Counted from the stretch's first letter, positions 8,594-17,761 are shown. The stretch: 64,000 bases of DNA from SAR92 clade bacterium H455 (GCA_024802545.1 CP103416.1:1178001-1242000), one strand, 5' to 3'. Notes: a model not told the origin generated them from the letters alone. A program made the numbers and translations.

Positions 8594-10504
8594 TTGAGTC
8601 TGCGAGAGACCAAGGATTTACAGCATTTTTATATCAATGAAGAGCAGTCTTTTTACCTGCTCAGTCACAGTGACGCGCGCAAATTAAAGGACTGGCTGAG
8701 GCTCTGTGAGTCTCAGCTCAAGCGTCTCGGCTACAGCAATATTGAACTGATTGGCAACGGTGCCTACGGCTTTGTCTTTGCCGGAACTAGCAGTGCCAGC
8801 GACACCAATTCTCTCCAGTATGTATTTAAGTTCTCGCGCATTACCCTACCGCAACATATTAAAGACCGCCTCGAAGAAGAGGGCTTTATGCTCAGCCTAG
8901 TCGAGCATCAGGGTATCCCAGAATTTATCGCCTTTCAGAATATGCGCGGCCAATCAATTCTAATGATGTCCCGAGCGCCGGGAATAAATCTGCAGGACTA
9001 CGCGCGACAGGTAGGCCCACTCGAACCCCGGCTTATTCTAAAAATCGCAGCGCAAATGGCGGATATTTTACTGCGCTTGCGCAATAATCCGGGCAAGTCG
9101 AGCATAGTCCATGGCGATATCAAGCCCTCCAATATTATGTTTGATGAACAGACCGAAACTGTTTCATTAATTGACTGGGGCGCCGCTGTAATAGCCCAGT
9201 ATGACGAGCAGGGTCAACGCGCCGATGGGATCGGCCTAGATGCCATGAATGCCGAGTTCCAACAGACCAATGCCAAACTCGGAGATATTTATTTTATTGG
9301 CGACGAGCAGTTACAGGGTGCCTGTTCGTCGCCGCGTTTTGATGAGCAGGGTCTAGCCGGGACGCTCTATGCACTGGCCTCAGGGCAGGGCAGTCGTTTT
9401 GGTAGCCAGGTGATTAGGCCCCAATCGCTTAATCTACCGATTGAATTTGCCCGCACTCTTGCAGGTATGCTCGACAAAGACCTCGCAACTCAATATCAGG
9501 CTGGCGATTACTTTTTCGCCAATATGCGCTATATGAAACATATTGTCGATCGTGCTCGCCCAGCTACTGAGGCCAATGAAGCTGCAATGCCCCTTATTCC
9601 AGTTGCTCTGGTGGCCTCTAATCTCTCCACTAGCGCAAAGCTCGAGACTGTGGTGTACAGCTCACGAAAGGGGTTTTTACGTCAGCAAATTGGCGCCGAG
9701 GCATTTTTTGCCCAACCCAATTACAGCAAACATCCCCTGGCAGGAGATCTCGGTGGTTACCGCGACGATCGCAACTATCTCTCTGGTATGGGCGATACCG
9801 AAAAAGCCTTTGTTATTGCCGTGACCCATCTGGGCTGTTACTCGCTGATTGGTGGCCTAGCAGTGAATTGGGATGATGGCGGTGTCTATATTGACTCCAG
9901 TCTCAATCTTTACGATAGACAGCTTGAGCCGGCACTCACCACGGCGATCAATAATGTCGTGCATCTGGGACGAGCGTTAAGCAAGAAAGGGGTATTTAAA
10001 AGCTGTATGTTTGACGCTCGTAAAACCCTGCATATCAGCCGTAAAAATCTCAGCGAGCCCTTTGTGGCGGATCCATCACTCAAGATAGACTTTGAGCTTG
10101 CTGAGGAAATTTCGATTACTGGGGTAGATGCTAGTGAGGGTGATAGCGAGGGCGATCGCCATGATCAGGACACGCGCTTGCACTCCTACTTTGAAGATGG
10201 CAGCGATCCAGATGAAATGCTGCATCTGCCAGAATCGATTATGCAGGTGTTGGCTCGGATGAATCAGATTCATCACACCGGCTGTATTATTTTCGAAGCG
10301 GTGGAGCAGGACCTCAAAATCCACAACTATTTGACCCTGTTGGATGGATCCAAAGAGCCAGAATTTCGCGACTGTCTAAATAGTCTTCTCGCCGAGTTGT
10401 CCGCTATAGAGGGGCTGGGGGTGTCAGGGTTTATGAAGCTACCCTATAAAAACACCAAGTTTTTTAATTATCTTGAAACTCAGCCTGACTTCCTTGTAGC
10501 TTAA
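8594..10504 (+). CDS. Serine/threonine protein kinase-like protein with unknown C-terminal domain
   Basis: A 636-residue protein. Residues about 50-290 form a protein-kinase fold: glycine loop GNGAYGFVF (54-62), VFK lysine (79), catalytic HGDIKPSN (173-180; D175, N180) and DWG in place of DFG (194-196). All catalytic residues are present, so it is probably active. Residues about 330-636 match no family I recognise. They contain SSRKGFLRQQIGAEAF and an acidic stretch near 515-540. The start is a TTG with GGGGAG ten bases upstream; no ATG lies near it. It begins 74 bases after the E2 gene and may be co-transcribed. By analogy with mitochondrial BCKDH kinase, control of the dehydrogenase is possible, but the fold is Hanks-type, not BCKDK-type. 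Confidence 0.75.
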   Translation: MSLRETKDLQHFYINEEQSFYLLSHSDARKLKDWLRLCESQLKRLGYSNIELIGNGAYGFVFAGTSSASDTNSLQYVFKFSRITLPQHIKDRLEEEGFMLSLVEHQGIPEFIAFQNMRGQSILMMSRAPGINLQDYARQVGPLEPRLILKIAAQMADILLRLRNNPGKSSIVHGDIKPSNIMFDEQTETVSLIDWGAAVIAQYDEQGQRADGIGLDAMNAEFQQTNAKLGDIYFIGDEQLQGACSSPRFDEQGLAGTLYALASGQGSRFGSQVIRPQSLNLPIEFARTLAGMLDKDLATQYQAGDYFFANMRYMKHIVDRARPATEANEAAMPLIPVALVASNLSTSAKLETVVYSSRKGFLRQQIGAEAFFAQPNYSKHPLAGDLGGYRDDRNYLSGMGDTEKAFVIAVTHLGCYSLIGGLAVNWDDGGVYIDSSLNLYDRQLEPALTTAINNVVHLGRALSKKGVFKSCMFDARKTLHISRKNLSEPFVADPSLKIDFELAEEISITGVDASEGDSEGDRHDQDTRLHSYFEDGSDPDEMLHLPESIMQVLARMNQIHHTGCIIFEAVEQDLKIHNYLTLLDGSKEPEFRDCLNSLLAELSAIEGLGVSGFMKLPYKNTKFFNYLETQPDFLVA

Positions 10505-10818
10505 GCGCTGACCTCCTAAAGCTCTTTTCAAATGTCTGCTAGTGCTCAAGTATCCGATCAAACCTCTAGTGAGTAAACCCTTGAGTTAAGACTTAACGTA
10601 CAACTCTGTATTCCTGAGCCTAGAGCGCAAGACTTATCAAAGGCTAACGTAATGGCAGGCCGGTTATTCGCTGTTGAAAGCGGCTAAAGTTGGATAATCC
10701 GTAAAGTACTCTCATTTACGGACAGTTAGTCCGAGTTATAGCAAAAACTATTTTATATTTAAAATAGTTTTTGCTATTCTAGCTGCCTAACACCGCAAAC
10801 TCTTTTGGAGCAGTTTTA
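10505..10818. promoter_or_regulatory. Intergenic region with gcdH promoter
   Basis: This is 314 bases between the kinase and gcdH. The first 235 bases hold nothing I can name. The end holds a perfect 14-bp-arm palindrome (10741-10774), listed separately, and TATTCT (10775-10780) as a possible -10 directly after it. Confidence 0.5.
10741..10774. promoter_or_regulatory. Operator A: palindrome at gcdH promoter (ATTTTA-N4-TAAAAT)
   Basis: Arms GCAAAAACTATTTT (10741-10754) and AAAATAGTTTTTGC (10761-10774) are perfectly complementary around ATATTT. The core 16-mer at 10750-10765 matches the motif at 16705, 17762 and 30408. It lies where a -35 would be for the TATTCT at 10775, so binding would block transcription. 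The stem is nearly all A/T, which argues against a terminator for the upstream gene. A MarR-type dimer site is inferred. Confidence 0.65.
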
Positions 10819-12003
10819 ATGGGCAACAATAAATCCTGGCAGCGCCTGATTTGGGAAGACCCTTTTCTTCTTGAACAACAATTATCCGACGAGCAGCGAA
10901 TGGTTCGCGACTCTACCCGTCAGTATGCGCAAGAGCGTTTGCAGCCAAAGGTTCGCGATGCCTTTCAAAATGAAACTAGCGATCCGGGTATCTTCCGTGA
11001 GATGGGCGAGATGGGCCTTTTAGGGCTCACCATCGAAGGTTACGGTTGTGCTGGCATGGATTACATCAGCTATGGCCTAGTGGCTAGAGAAGTAGAACGT
11101 GTGGACTCTGGCTATCGTTCAATGATGAGTGTGCAGTCTTCACTGGTTATGTATCCTATTTATGCCTTCGGCAATGAAGCTCAACGTGAAAAGTACCTGC
11201 CCAAGCTGGCAAGCGGTGAGTTTATTGGCTGCTTTGGCTTAACCGAGCCAGATCATGGTTCCGATCCCGGCGGCATGGTCACCCGTGCCCGCAGTGTTGA
11301 TGGCGGCTATATGATGAACGGCGCCAAGATGTGGATTTCCAATAGCCCCTTCGCTGATGTCTTTGTGGTCTGGGCAAAAACTGATGACGGTGAAATTCGT
11401 GGCTTTATTCTTGAGAAAGGTATGCCCGGACTCAGTGCGCCGAAAATTGAAGGCAAGCTGTCGTTGCGTGCCTCGACCACCGGCCAGATTGTGATGGAAG
11501 ATGTGTTTGTTGCCGAAGAGCAACTGTTGCCTAATGTGAAAGGTTTGAAAGGGCCATTTAGCTGCCTCAATAATGCTCGCTATGGTATTGCCTGGGGATC
11601 TCTTGGCGCCGCCGAAGCCTGCTGGCACGCTGCGCGAACTTATACAATGGAACGCAAACAGTTCAATCGACCCCTGGCGGCAACTCAGTTGATTCAGCTT
11701 AAGCTGGCCGATATGCAGACGGATATTAGTCTTGCTCTGCAGGGATGTTTCCGTGCAGGACAGTTGATGGATGAGAATAATATAGCCCCGGAACTGATCT
11801 CGTTAATTAAGCGTAACTCCTGTGGCAAGTCTCTGGAGATAGCACGCAAGGCGCGGGATATGCTTGGCGGTAATGGTATTTCCGATGAATACCCGGTTAT
11901 GCGTCACATGATGAATCTTGAAACCGTTAATACCTATGAGGGAACCCACGATATTCACGGTTTGATTTTGGGTCGTGGACAGACGGGTATTGCAGCGTTT
12001 TAA
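10819..12003 (+). CDS. gcdH: Glutaryl-CoA dehydrogenase
   Basis: A 394-residue flavin acyl-CoA dehydrogenase. The N-terminal [20 protein letters not shown] and the C-terminal [19 protein letters not shown] are diagnostic of the glutaryl-CoA branch; the Glu of TYEG is the catalytic base. [14 protein letters not shown] and [16 protein letters not shown] are FAD/substrate segments. It oxidises and decarboxylates glutaryl-CoA to crotonyl-CoA, passing electrons to ETF. Glutaryl-CoA comes from lysine, tryptophan or benzoyl-CoA-type catabolism. The promoter carries operator A, shared with the aromatic island downstream, so this enzyme probably serves as the last step of that pathway. Confidence 0.92.
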   Translation: MGNNKSWQRLIWEDPFLLEQQLSDEQRMVRDSTRQYAQERLQPKVRDAFQNETSDPGIFREMGEMGLLGLTIEGYGCAGMDYISYGLVAREVERVDSGYRSMMSVQSSLVMYPIYAFGNEAQREKYLPKLASGEFIGCFGLTEPDHGSDPGGMVTRARSVDGGYMMNGAKMWISNSPFADVFVVWAKTDDGEIRGFILEKGMPGLSAPKIEGKLSLRASTTGQIVMEDVFVAEEQLLPNVKGLKGPFSCLNNARYGIAWGSLGAAEACWHAARTYTMERKQFNRPLAATQLIQLKLADMQTDISLALQGCFRAGQLMDENNIAPELISLIKRNSCGKSLEIARKARDMLGGNGISDEYPVMRHMMNLETVNTYEGTHDIHGLILGRGQTGIAAF

Positions 12004-12052
12004 ATCCAGTGCTTTAAATAGATCTGTCTGAAGAGAGTATTTCGATTCCACC

Positions 12053-12085
12053 AAAAAGGCCTAAACAAATTGTTTAGGCCTTTTT
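12053..12085. terminator. Strong bidirectional terminator between gcdH and ior operon
   Basis: AAAAAGGCCTAAACAA and TTGTTTAGGCCTTTTT are perfectly complementary around one A. This gives a GC-containing stem with an A-tract on one side and a T-tract on the other. It separates two convergent genes and should work in both directions. Confidence 0.92.
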
Positions 12086-12110
12086 GCATCTAGCTGTTAA
12101 TTAGCGTTTG

Positions 12111-13652
12111 TTAGGCTCTAGTTAAAGCGCTGATCCTTTTACTAAAGGCCGTGTTTGAATCATCTTCCAAAGCGGCGTCGCGCAGTGCTTTAATATCATC
12201 AGCACTAAGGTGCCGGTGATCATTATAGGCCGCGACAATGGCGGTATTTTGCTCGCTGGTTCGCTCGCGGGTGCTGCCATAGCCTTTGACAATTCTGCCG
12301 CATTCGGCAACTTCTATCGCCAATGCTCTATCTGAGCCGGCGGACAAGCGGATAGCATCAAGCCAGTTATTAATCATGCTGTGCTCGTGGTGATAACCGA
12401 GGCTAGAGCGGCGGAAGCGCCGCAACATGGCCAAAAAACGCAGGGAGAAATAGATCGTCAAGGTATTAGTCTTGAGTTTCTTTGCCCCTGAAACAAGGTT
12501 TAATGCCTTGCGTCCAAGTTTACTGCCAATAATCGCTCTGCCCAATGGTGCTGGCAGAATAGCGCAGATCTCTTCAGGTCGCGGACGAAAATACTCCGTG
12601 ACATAAAAAATCTGCTGATCTTCCGCTTTCACTTCTTTACGAATTTCCTCCATTCGCTGATGGCGGATTTTTAACTGGGCAACCCGGGGAATATCTTCAA
12701 AGCACATCCACAGGGCCAGGTATCGGGCAGTGGTATTGGTCAGTTCAAAATCACCATCGCCGCTGTCCAGGGCCACAATGCTCGCCACCTGGTCTAGATA
12801 GTGTGAAGCGTAGTCAAAGTCCTGATACTCGATGGCTTTTTTCACGCCTTCATAAATGATTTGCTGGGTCGCTTGAGGAAAATCAGCGGCCAGTTGGGCG
12901 AGTAGTTCTTGCCCTTTGACTGTGGTTGCTGCAGGCAGGCTAAAGCCATCGATCTCAGTAGCGCCCTCAGTAAAAGCATCAGCGATCTGTGGATGATAGT
13001 GCTCGACAGCACCACCGGCCTTTTGCGCAATCTCATAGCTGTCGGTAAAGGCAGCGAGATTGGTTGCCACTGCCTTGCCAGTTTGTCGGATAACTTCTTC
13101 ATAGCTTTCTCGGTTAAAGGGCAGGGCGCCAGAACCGGCCAGTGCGCCAAATAGCACCGAACTGATCACGGCATTATTGCGCTGCGCCACAGCCTGCATA
13201 TCGTAGTGCACAAAATGTTTCGAGTAACGGTTGGCAATATCTAAAATCGCTGCCGCCTGCATGGTGCCATCGGCAATCTCAGTTTTCTCATCAATGGCAT
13301 ATACCCGGTGACTGGAGCTGATCAGGGTCGTGCGATCGGGAGTGACAAAGCCGCGCTGGAGCATGCGACCGGCTTCGGCAATCTCTGAGCTAATAGCAAT
13401 ATCTATATCACCCTGAGTCGGTGACAACGACATGATCGGCAGGCTATCTTTTATACCGGCTCTAGGAAAAATTTCCAGATAATAAATCGTCGCGCCAGTG
13501 CGCTGTGCAACACCGGCCAGAGAGGTGCTCTGAACGGTCCAGTTATTGTTATTGGCCACTTCTATCAGCCAGTTGGCCAAGACACCGCCACCCTCACCAC
13601 CTAGGGCGGTGACAATAATGTTGGTGCTGCGTAACTCAGTGTTTACAGTCAT
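12111..13652 (-). CDS. 2-oxoacid:ferredoxin oxidoreductase, IorB-like subunit with C-terminal extension
   Basis: A 513-residue protein. Residues 1-200 are the gamma domain of pyruvate/indolepyruvate ferredoxin oxidoreductases (TALGGEGGGVLANWL, STSLAGVAQRTGATIYY). The remaining 300 residues match the extension seen in the long aerobic form of IorB (DUF6537-type). Together with the TPP subunit it should oxidatively decarboxylate an aryl 2-oxoacid with CoA, reducing ferredoxin. The ATG overlaps the IorA-like stop by 4 bases. Annotation as indolepyruvate oxidoreductase is by family. The actual substrate may be another arylglyoxylate, given the cyclase gene at the head of the operon. Confidence 0.85.
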   Translation of the reverse strand: MTVNTELRSTNIIVTALGGEGGGVLANWLIEVANNNNWTVQSTSLAGVAQRTGATIYYLEIFPRAGIKDSLPIMSLSPTQGDIDIAISSEIAEAGRMLQRGFVTPDRTTLISSSHRVYAIDEKTEIADGTMQAAAILDIANRYSKHFVHYDMQAVAQRNNAVISSVLFGALAGSGALPFNRESYEEVIRQTGKAVATNLAAFTDSYEIAQKAGGAVEHYHPQIADAFTEGATEIDGFSLPAATTVKGQELLAQLAADFPQATQQIIYEGVKKAIEYQDFDYASHYLDQVASIVALDSGDGDFELTNTTARYLALWMCFEDIPRVAQLKIRHQRMEEIRKEVKAEDQQIFYVTEYFRPRPEEICAILPAPLGRAIIGSKLGRKALNLVSGAKKLKTNTLTIYFSLRFLAMLRRFRRSSLGYHHEHSMINNWLDAIRLSAGSDRALAIEVAECGRIVKGYGSTRERTSEQNTAIVAAYNDHRHLSADDIKALRDAALEDDSNTAFSKRISALTRA

Positions 13653-15832
13653 AGCGCTTGCCTAAGTTCTCGACGCTGATCACGACGCTCAAACCAGCTG
13701 ATAACACCGCGACGGATACGCGCCATAGTGGTATCAACCGCATTGGGGTTAGACAGCAGATCAATCTTTGAGAACGATGGACAGAGCACCGCAGAGTGCA
13801 CATTGTCACCGCAGACACCACAGCCGACGCAGCTGTTGTCAACATAGGAGACCGGATCTTTACGCAGAGGATCGGGATTGTCTTTAATCGTCAGTGAGGG
13901 GCAGCCAGAGATGCGGATACAGGCGTGATCCCCAGTGCAGGTCTTGCTATCAATATAAAAACGTGCGCGCACTGTGCGCTTGCCCTCGGCAATAGATTTT
14001 TTCATCAGTGGCTTGATGCGTCGCTGGCGATTGAGCATGCACTCGCCCTCGGCAATAATCACTTTTAAGCCACCCTGTTTGGTGGTCAAAGCCTCGGTCA
14101 GCGTGTCTTTCATTTCGCTAATACTGTAAGTGCTGACAGTGCGCAGCCACTCAACACCGGCACCGCGGCAAGCGCGCTCAATAGACTGGGACTGGATGCG
14201 CTCTAAACGCTCGGCATCCATGGTCGTGGCAATCATATTGGGTTCAGCCATGGACGGAATATCTTGGCCACCAGTGGCCGCGGAGTAGCCATTGTCGACA
14301 ATAATCAACAGGCCATCGTGGTTGTTAAATACGGCTGAGGCGACACCGCTGCTGAGGCCGTTATGCCAGAAACCGCCATCACCCATTATGCTGATGGATT
14401 TATGCGGCAGTACATGTCGAATACTGGATGAACTGGCTAGGGAAAGCCCGTAACCCATAATCGTATTGCCAAGATTAAACGGCGCCAGAGTAGCAAAGGA
14501 ATGGCAGCCAATATCCGAGCTGATATGAAAGGGTCCAATTTCTGCCTGTACCTGTTTAATAGCACTAAACAGAGGACGTTCTGGGCAGCCGGTACAAAGC
14601 CCCGAAGGTCTCGCTGGCACATTTTGTAAAAGGCTCTCGCGATCCTCTTCCTGGAGTGGCGACTGCAGTTGATCCACCTCAAGGCTGCTTATCTTAGTAT
14701 TGCTGGAGTGCCCAGCGATTTCCATAAAGCGCGTCAGTCCGGTGAGCAACACCTGACCGGTGATATCGCCAGTTTGAGGCAAGATCTCTTTGCCATAGAC
14801 CTGGGTTTGAATATCCTGTTTGCGCAACAAGCTCTGAATTGCCGGCTCTATATAGGCAGGCTGTCCCTCCTCAATTAGCAGTACATGCTTTTTGCCGAGA
14901 CAGAACTCAATCACCTCGTCCGGCACTATGGGATAGGCCACATTCATTATATAGAGGGGAATATCACTGTTGCCAAAACAGTCGGCTAAACCCTGTCGTT
15001 CAAGGGCGCGAATTATCGCGTTATAGGTGCCGCCACAGGTAATGATCCCTAACTCTTCCTGCTTGCCGGGAAAAAACTCATTGAGCTTATGCTGCTGAAT
15101 AAAATCGATAGCCGCGGGCCAGCGTTGACTGATCTTATCTCGCTCTTGCTGATATACATGGGGCGGCAAGATGATCTTTTCCGCTTCGCGATTGGGTGTC
15201 ACCGTATTGAGGTTACTGTACTGGGGTGCCAGATTATCTTTGGCGACAAACTCGCCGGTGACATGGCAGCCGCGAATCCGCATCATGTAAAAGAGTGGCG
15301 TGTTGCTGGCTTCGGAGAGCTGAAAGCCCTTCTCGATCATATCGACAATGCTGGGCAGGTTGGGGCGCGGGTCCATCAGCCACATCTGGGCTTTCATAGC
15401 AAAGGCATAGGTGCGCTCCTGCATAATGCTCGAGCCCTCGCCATAGTCTTCGCCGACAATCACCATGGCACCGCCAACCACACCGCAAGAGGCGAGATTG
15501 GAGAGCGCGTCGGAGGCGACATTGGTGCCCACTGTGGACTTCCAGGTGACCGCACCGCGCAATGGATAGTTAATCGACGCACTGAGCATGGCCGCAGCAG
15601 TGGCTTCACTGCCGCTAGCTTCAAAATGCACACCCAGTTCACCCAATACATCCTGGGCATCATTTAACACATCCATCAAATGGGATATGGGTGAGCCCTG
15701 ATAACCGCCAACGTAGGAGACGCCGGATTGCAGCAGTGCCTTGGTGATCGCAAGTATGCCCTCACCCTGAAAGAGATCTCCTTCGCCTGCGCGAAGTTTT
15801 AAAACCTCTTTCTTAAACGATCTTTCAGCCAT
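13649..15832 (-). CDS. 2-oxoacid:ferredoxin oxidoreductase, IorA-like TPP/Fe-S subunit
   Basis: A 727-residue alpha/beta fusion. The N-terminal pyrimidine-binding domain has GVSYVGGYQGSPISHLMD; CTGCPERPLF follows near residue 400. The TPP motif GDGGFWHNG...DNGYSAATGGQD lies near 480-525. The C-terminus carries ferredoxin-like cysteines: C632, C638 and C644, then C668, C671, C674 and C684. It catalyses CoA-dependent oxidative decarboxylation of 2-oxoacids. It is the middle gene of cyclase-iorA-iorB: 7 bases after the cyclase stop and overlapping iorB by ATGA. Such oxygen-sensitive enzymes are less common in aerobes, but this long form is known from aerobic proteobacteria. Confidence 0.88.
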   Translation of the reverse strand: MAERSFKKEVLKLRAGEGDLFQGEGILAITKALLQSGVSYVGGYQGSPISHLMDVLNDAQDVLGELGVHFEASGSEATAAAMLSASINYPLRGAVTWKSTVGTNVASDALSNLASCGVVGGAMVIVGEDYGEGSSIMQERTYAFAMKAQMWLMDPRPNLPSIVDMIEKGFQLSEASNTPLFYMMRIRGCHVTGEFVAKDNLAPQYSNLNTVTPNREAEKIILPPHVYQQERDKISQRWPAAIDFIQQHKLNEFFPGKQEELGIITCGGTYNAIIRALERQGLADCFGNSDIPLYIMNVAYPIVPDEVIEFCLGKKHVLLIEEGQPAYIEPAIQSLLRKQDIQTQVYGKEILPQTGDITGQVLLTGLTRFMEIAGHSSNTKISSLEVDQLQSPLQEEDRESLLQNVPARPSGLCTGCPERPLFSAIKQVQAEIGPFHISSDIGCHSFATLAPFNLGNTIMGYGLSLASSSSIRHVLPHKSISIMGDGGFWHNGLSSGVASAVFNNHDGLLIIVDNGYSAATGGQDIPSMAEPNMIATTMDAERLERIQSQSIERACRGAGVEWLRTVSTYSISEMKDTLTEALTTKQGGLKVIIAEGECMLNRQRRIKPLMKKSIAEGKRTVRARFYIDSKTCTGDHACIRISGCPSLTIKDNPDPLRKDPVSYVDNSCVGCGVCGDNVHSAVLCPSFSKIDLLSNPNAVDTTMARIRRGVISWFERRDQRRELRQAL

Positions 15833-15839
15833 CGGTTAA

Positions 15840-16631
15840 CTAATCCTGTGTAATAAGTGCCAAAACCCGTGCTGGGCTGCCAGAACCATCTTTGATCTTT
15901 AGTGGCGGCGCAATAATCACCGCGCCTTTGGGGGGTAGTTGGTCAAGATTTTGCAAACCGGCAAGACCGCACTTATTGGCACCGTGCATCAAATTGTGAC
16001 AGGGAAACATCGGCTCTTGAGCCGCGGCTTGGCCACTGTCTGTCCCTACGGTCTCTACACCGACCCCGATTACATCTCGCACCTCGGTGAGGTAGGTAAT
16101 TGCTTCAGGTTCCCAGCCCGGCGTGTGACTGCCGCTGTCGTCAACATTGAGATATTCATCAGTGGCGACTTTCTTTGACCAGTTGCTGTGAAACAAAACC
16201 CAGGAGCCGGCTTCAATGTCACCGTGCTTAGCTTCCCACTGCTTAATAAAGTCTACGCTCATCAAGAAGTCGGGATTGGCCGCGGATTCGGCCGAGGCAT
16301 CAATTACACAGGCCGGCGCAACAAAGGTTTCAAGCGCAACCGTATCTGTCGCGTGGTGGCTGTGATCTTTACCGGTGACCCAATGAATCGGCGCATCGAA
16401 GTGGGTGCCTGTGTGCTCGCCACATTTGAAATTGTTCCAGTACCAGGCTGGGCCGCGGTCATCATAACGGGAGATTTCTTCTATATGGAAAGGCCAAGAT
16501 TTGCCCCATCCCATCTCTTCGGGCAATTGCAATGTAGGTATGCCGGGTTCGAGGGTGGCGGTCAAATCGATAATTTTAATATTGCCGTTTGAAATGCCGC
16601 TGACGAGGTCGAGCAAAGGATTGCTACTCAT
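15840..16631 (-). CDS. Cyclase-family metal hydrolase, isatin hydrolase/kynurenine formamidase-like
   Basis: A 263-residue protein with the Pfam Cyclase metal motif HTGTHFDAPIHW (about residues 77-88) and a conserved C-terminus (GAVIIAPPLKIKDGSGSPARVLAL). The segments ISRYDDRGPAWYWNN and GVETVGTDSGQA resemble my memory of bacterial isatin hydrolases rather than KynB, but I could not align them. Isatin hydrolase opens the isatin lactam to isatinate (2-aminophenylglyoxylate), a 2-oxoacid. That would feed directly into the oxidoreductase encoded immediately downstream. ATG 16631 has GGAG six bases upstream; an in-frame TTG at 16643 is less likely. Operator B lies in the upstream gap. Confidence 0.8.
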   Translation of the reverse strand: MSSNPLLDLVSGISNGNIKIIDLTATLEPGIPTLQLPEEMGWGKSWPFHIEEISRYDDRGPAWYWNNFKCGEHTGTHFDAPIHWVTGKDHSHHATDTVALETFVAPACVIDASAESAANPDFLMSVDFIKQWEAKHGDIEAGSWVLFHSNWSKKVATDEYLNVDDSGSHTPGWEPEAITYLTEVRDVIGVGVETVGTDSGQAAAQEPMFPCHNLMHGANKCGLAGLQNLDQLPPKGAVIIAPPLKIKDGSGSPARVLALITQD

Positions 16632-16656
16632 AATGAACTCCAATTTATGCTGTTTT

Positions 16657-16684
16657 TTTTATAATTCTATTGTGCATTATAAAA
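16657..16684. promoter_or_regulatory. A/T palindrome in cyclase-ridA divergent promoter
   Basis: TTTTATAAT (16657-16665) and ATTATAAAA (16676-16684) are perfectly complementary with a 10-base centre. It lies 26 bases before the cyclase ATG and could be a second regulator site or overlap the cyclase -10. It does not match the ATTTTA-N4-TAAAAT motif. Confidence 0.4.
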
Positions 16685-16704
16685 AGATAGCTGGCTATGA
16701 TTTT

Positions 16705-16720
16705 ATTTTAAGCTTAAAAT
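16705..16720. promoter_or_regulatory. Operator B (ATTTTA-AGCT-TAAAAT) between cyclase operon and ridA
   Basis: A perfect 16-bp palindrome in the divergent gap, 38 bases before the ridA start. It is identical to operator C at 17762. With its flank it shares 19 bases with the reverse complement of C. It probably controls both directions. Confidence 0.68.
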
Positions 16721-16757
16721 ATCATCTTGATTCGTAATATTACTAATAGGAAACGCA

Positions 16758-17150
16758 ATGCGCAAGACACTATTGCCAGAGGGCTGGGTTGCACCAAGAG
16801 GCTATTCAAATGGAATTCTTACTCAGGGTGGCCAGACTATTTATATAGGTGGTCAAATTGGTTGGAACACGCAAGCTGAGTTTGAAACCGATGATTTTGT
16901 CGAACAGGTGCGCCAGACCTTGCAGAATGTCCATGACGTTTTAGTTGCTGGTGGAGCAGGGCCAGAGCATATGGTGCGCATGACTTGGTATATCACTGAC
17001 AAACAATCTTATACCAATAACTTACGGCCTATCGGTCAGGTCTATAGAGGCATTATGGGTAAAAACTTCCCGGTTATGTCTGTAGTTCAGGTGGCGGCAT
17101 TGATCGAAGATCGCGCTCAGGTGGAAATAGAAGTGACCGCCGTGGTGTAG
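16758..17150 (+). CDS. RidA/YjgF family protein (enamine/imine deaminase-like)
   Basis: A 130-residue small trimer-forming family member with the usual motifs GNGILTQGGQTIYIGGQIGW (residues 14-33), FVEQVRQTLQNVHDVLVAGGA and the C-terminal VEIEVTAVV, with an Arg in DRAQVEIE near the active site. Family members hydrolyse reactive enamines/imines or assist pathway-specific deamination (RutC in pyrimidine breakdown). Here it lies between a lactam hydrolase operon and a flavin monooxygenase, preceded by operator B. A role in removing the amino group from a 2-amino-oxo-cyclohexene-type CoA ester is inferred. It is convergent with the MaoC-like gene, with only 25 bases between them. Confidence 0.9.
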   Translation: MRKTLLPEGWVAPRGYSNGILTQGGQTIYIGGQIGWNTQAEFETDDFVEQVRQTLQNVHDVLVAGGAGPEHMVRMTWYITDKQSYTNNLRPIGQVYRGIMGKNFPVMSVVQVAALIEDRAQVEIEVTAVV

Positions 17151-17175
17151 TGTTGGTCTAATCCTGTCGCAGCTT

Positions 17176-17619
17176 CTACTGCGGCCTTTTGAGAAAAAAT
17201 GCCGTAGTTTCAAGTGTCATTACCAGCTCATTGCTCTGGTTGTAAATCGACACCGCCGACTGAACAATTCCCCGATCAGGTTTCGATTTAGACTGGCGCA
17301 GCTGGATAATTTTGTTTTTCCCATGCAAAGTGTCGCCGGGACGCACCGGCGCGATCCAACGCAATTGATCAATCCCAGGCGAGCCCAGGCAGTGGGATTG
17401 ATTGAGAAAACTATCGCACTGCATACGCATAAATATAGCCGCCGTATGCCAGCCACTGGCTATAAGCGAACCAAAGGGTGACGCTGCAGCGGCCACAGGG
17501 TCGGTGTGATAGCTCTGGGGGTCATACTTATGGGCAAATTCCAGTATCTCTGCCTCGGAGACCCTATAGTCCTTAAGTTGGTATATCTCATTGAGCTTAA
17601 AGCTTTCAAAGTAATTCAT
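17176..17619 (-). CDS. MaoC-like hot-dog hydratase
   Basis: A 147-residue single hot-dog protein with the hydratase-2 signature: FAHKYDPQSYHTDP (about residues 28-41) holds the catalytic Asp and, five residues on, His. It is expected to hydrate enoyl-CoA. The short ASGWHTAAIFMRM helix and WIAPVRPGDTL are typical. It stands alone on the minus strand, and its promoter faces the flavin-enzyme gene across operator C. Two further MaoC-like genes lie at 23819-24789, so the island has three. Confidence 0.85.
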   Translation of the reverse strand: MNYFESFKLNEIYQLKDYRVSEAEILEFAHKYDPQSYHTDPVAAAASPFGSLIASGWHTAAIFMRMQCDSFLNQSHCLGSPGIDQLRWIAPVRPGDTLHGKNKIIQLRQSKSKPDRGIVQSAVSIYNQSNELVMTLETTAFFLKRPQ

Positions 17620-17761
17620 CGCTGGTACATCCCTAGTCAGTCTAAGTCGCGCTCTAGAATCGATTGCAATGAGCGGCGCAAGCTCTCGGCTAAATAGCCA
17701 CTACTCATTTTGCGATTATTTATTTTTGTTGCATGATGGTAAGGTCATGATCTAAGATATC

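Noticed and set aside
10741-10774. Palindrome before gcdH considered as terminator of the kinase gene
   Set aside because: The stem is almost all A/T, it lies over 230 bases after the stop, and its core matches three other promoter-located sites.
15089-15667. 192-codon plus-strand open frame inside the IorA-like gene
   Set aside because: It is antisense to a gene with clear TPP and Fe-S motifs and has no recognisable product.
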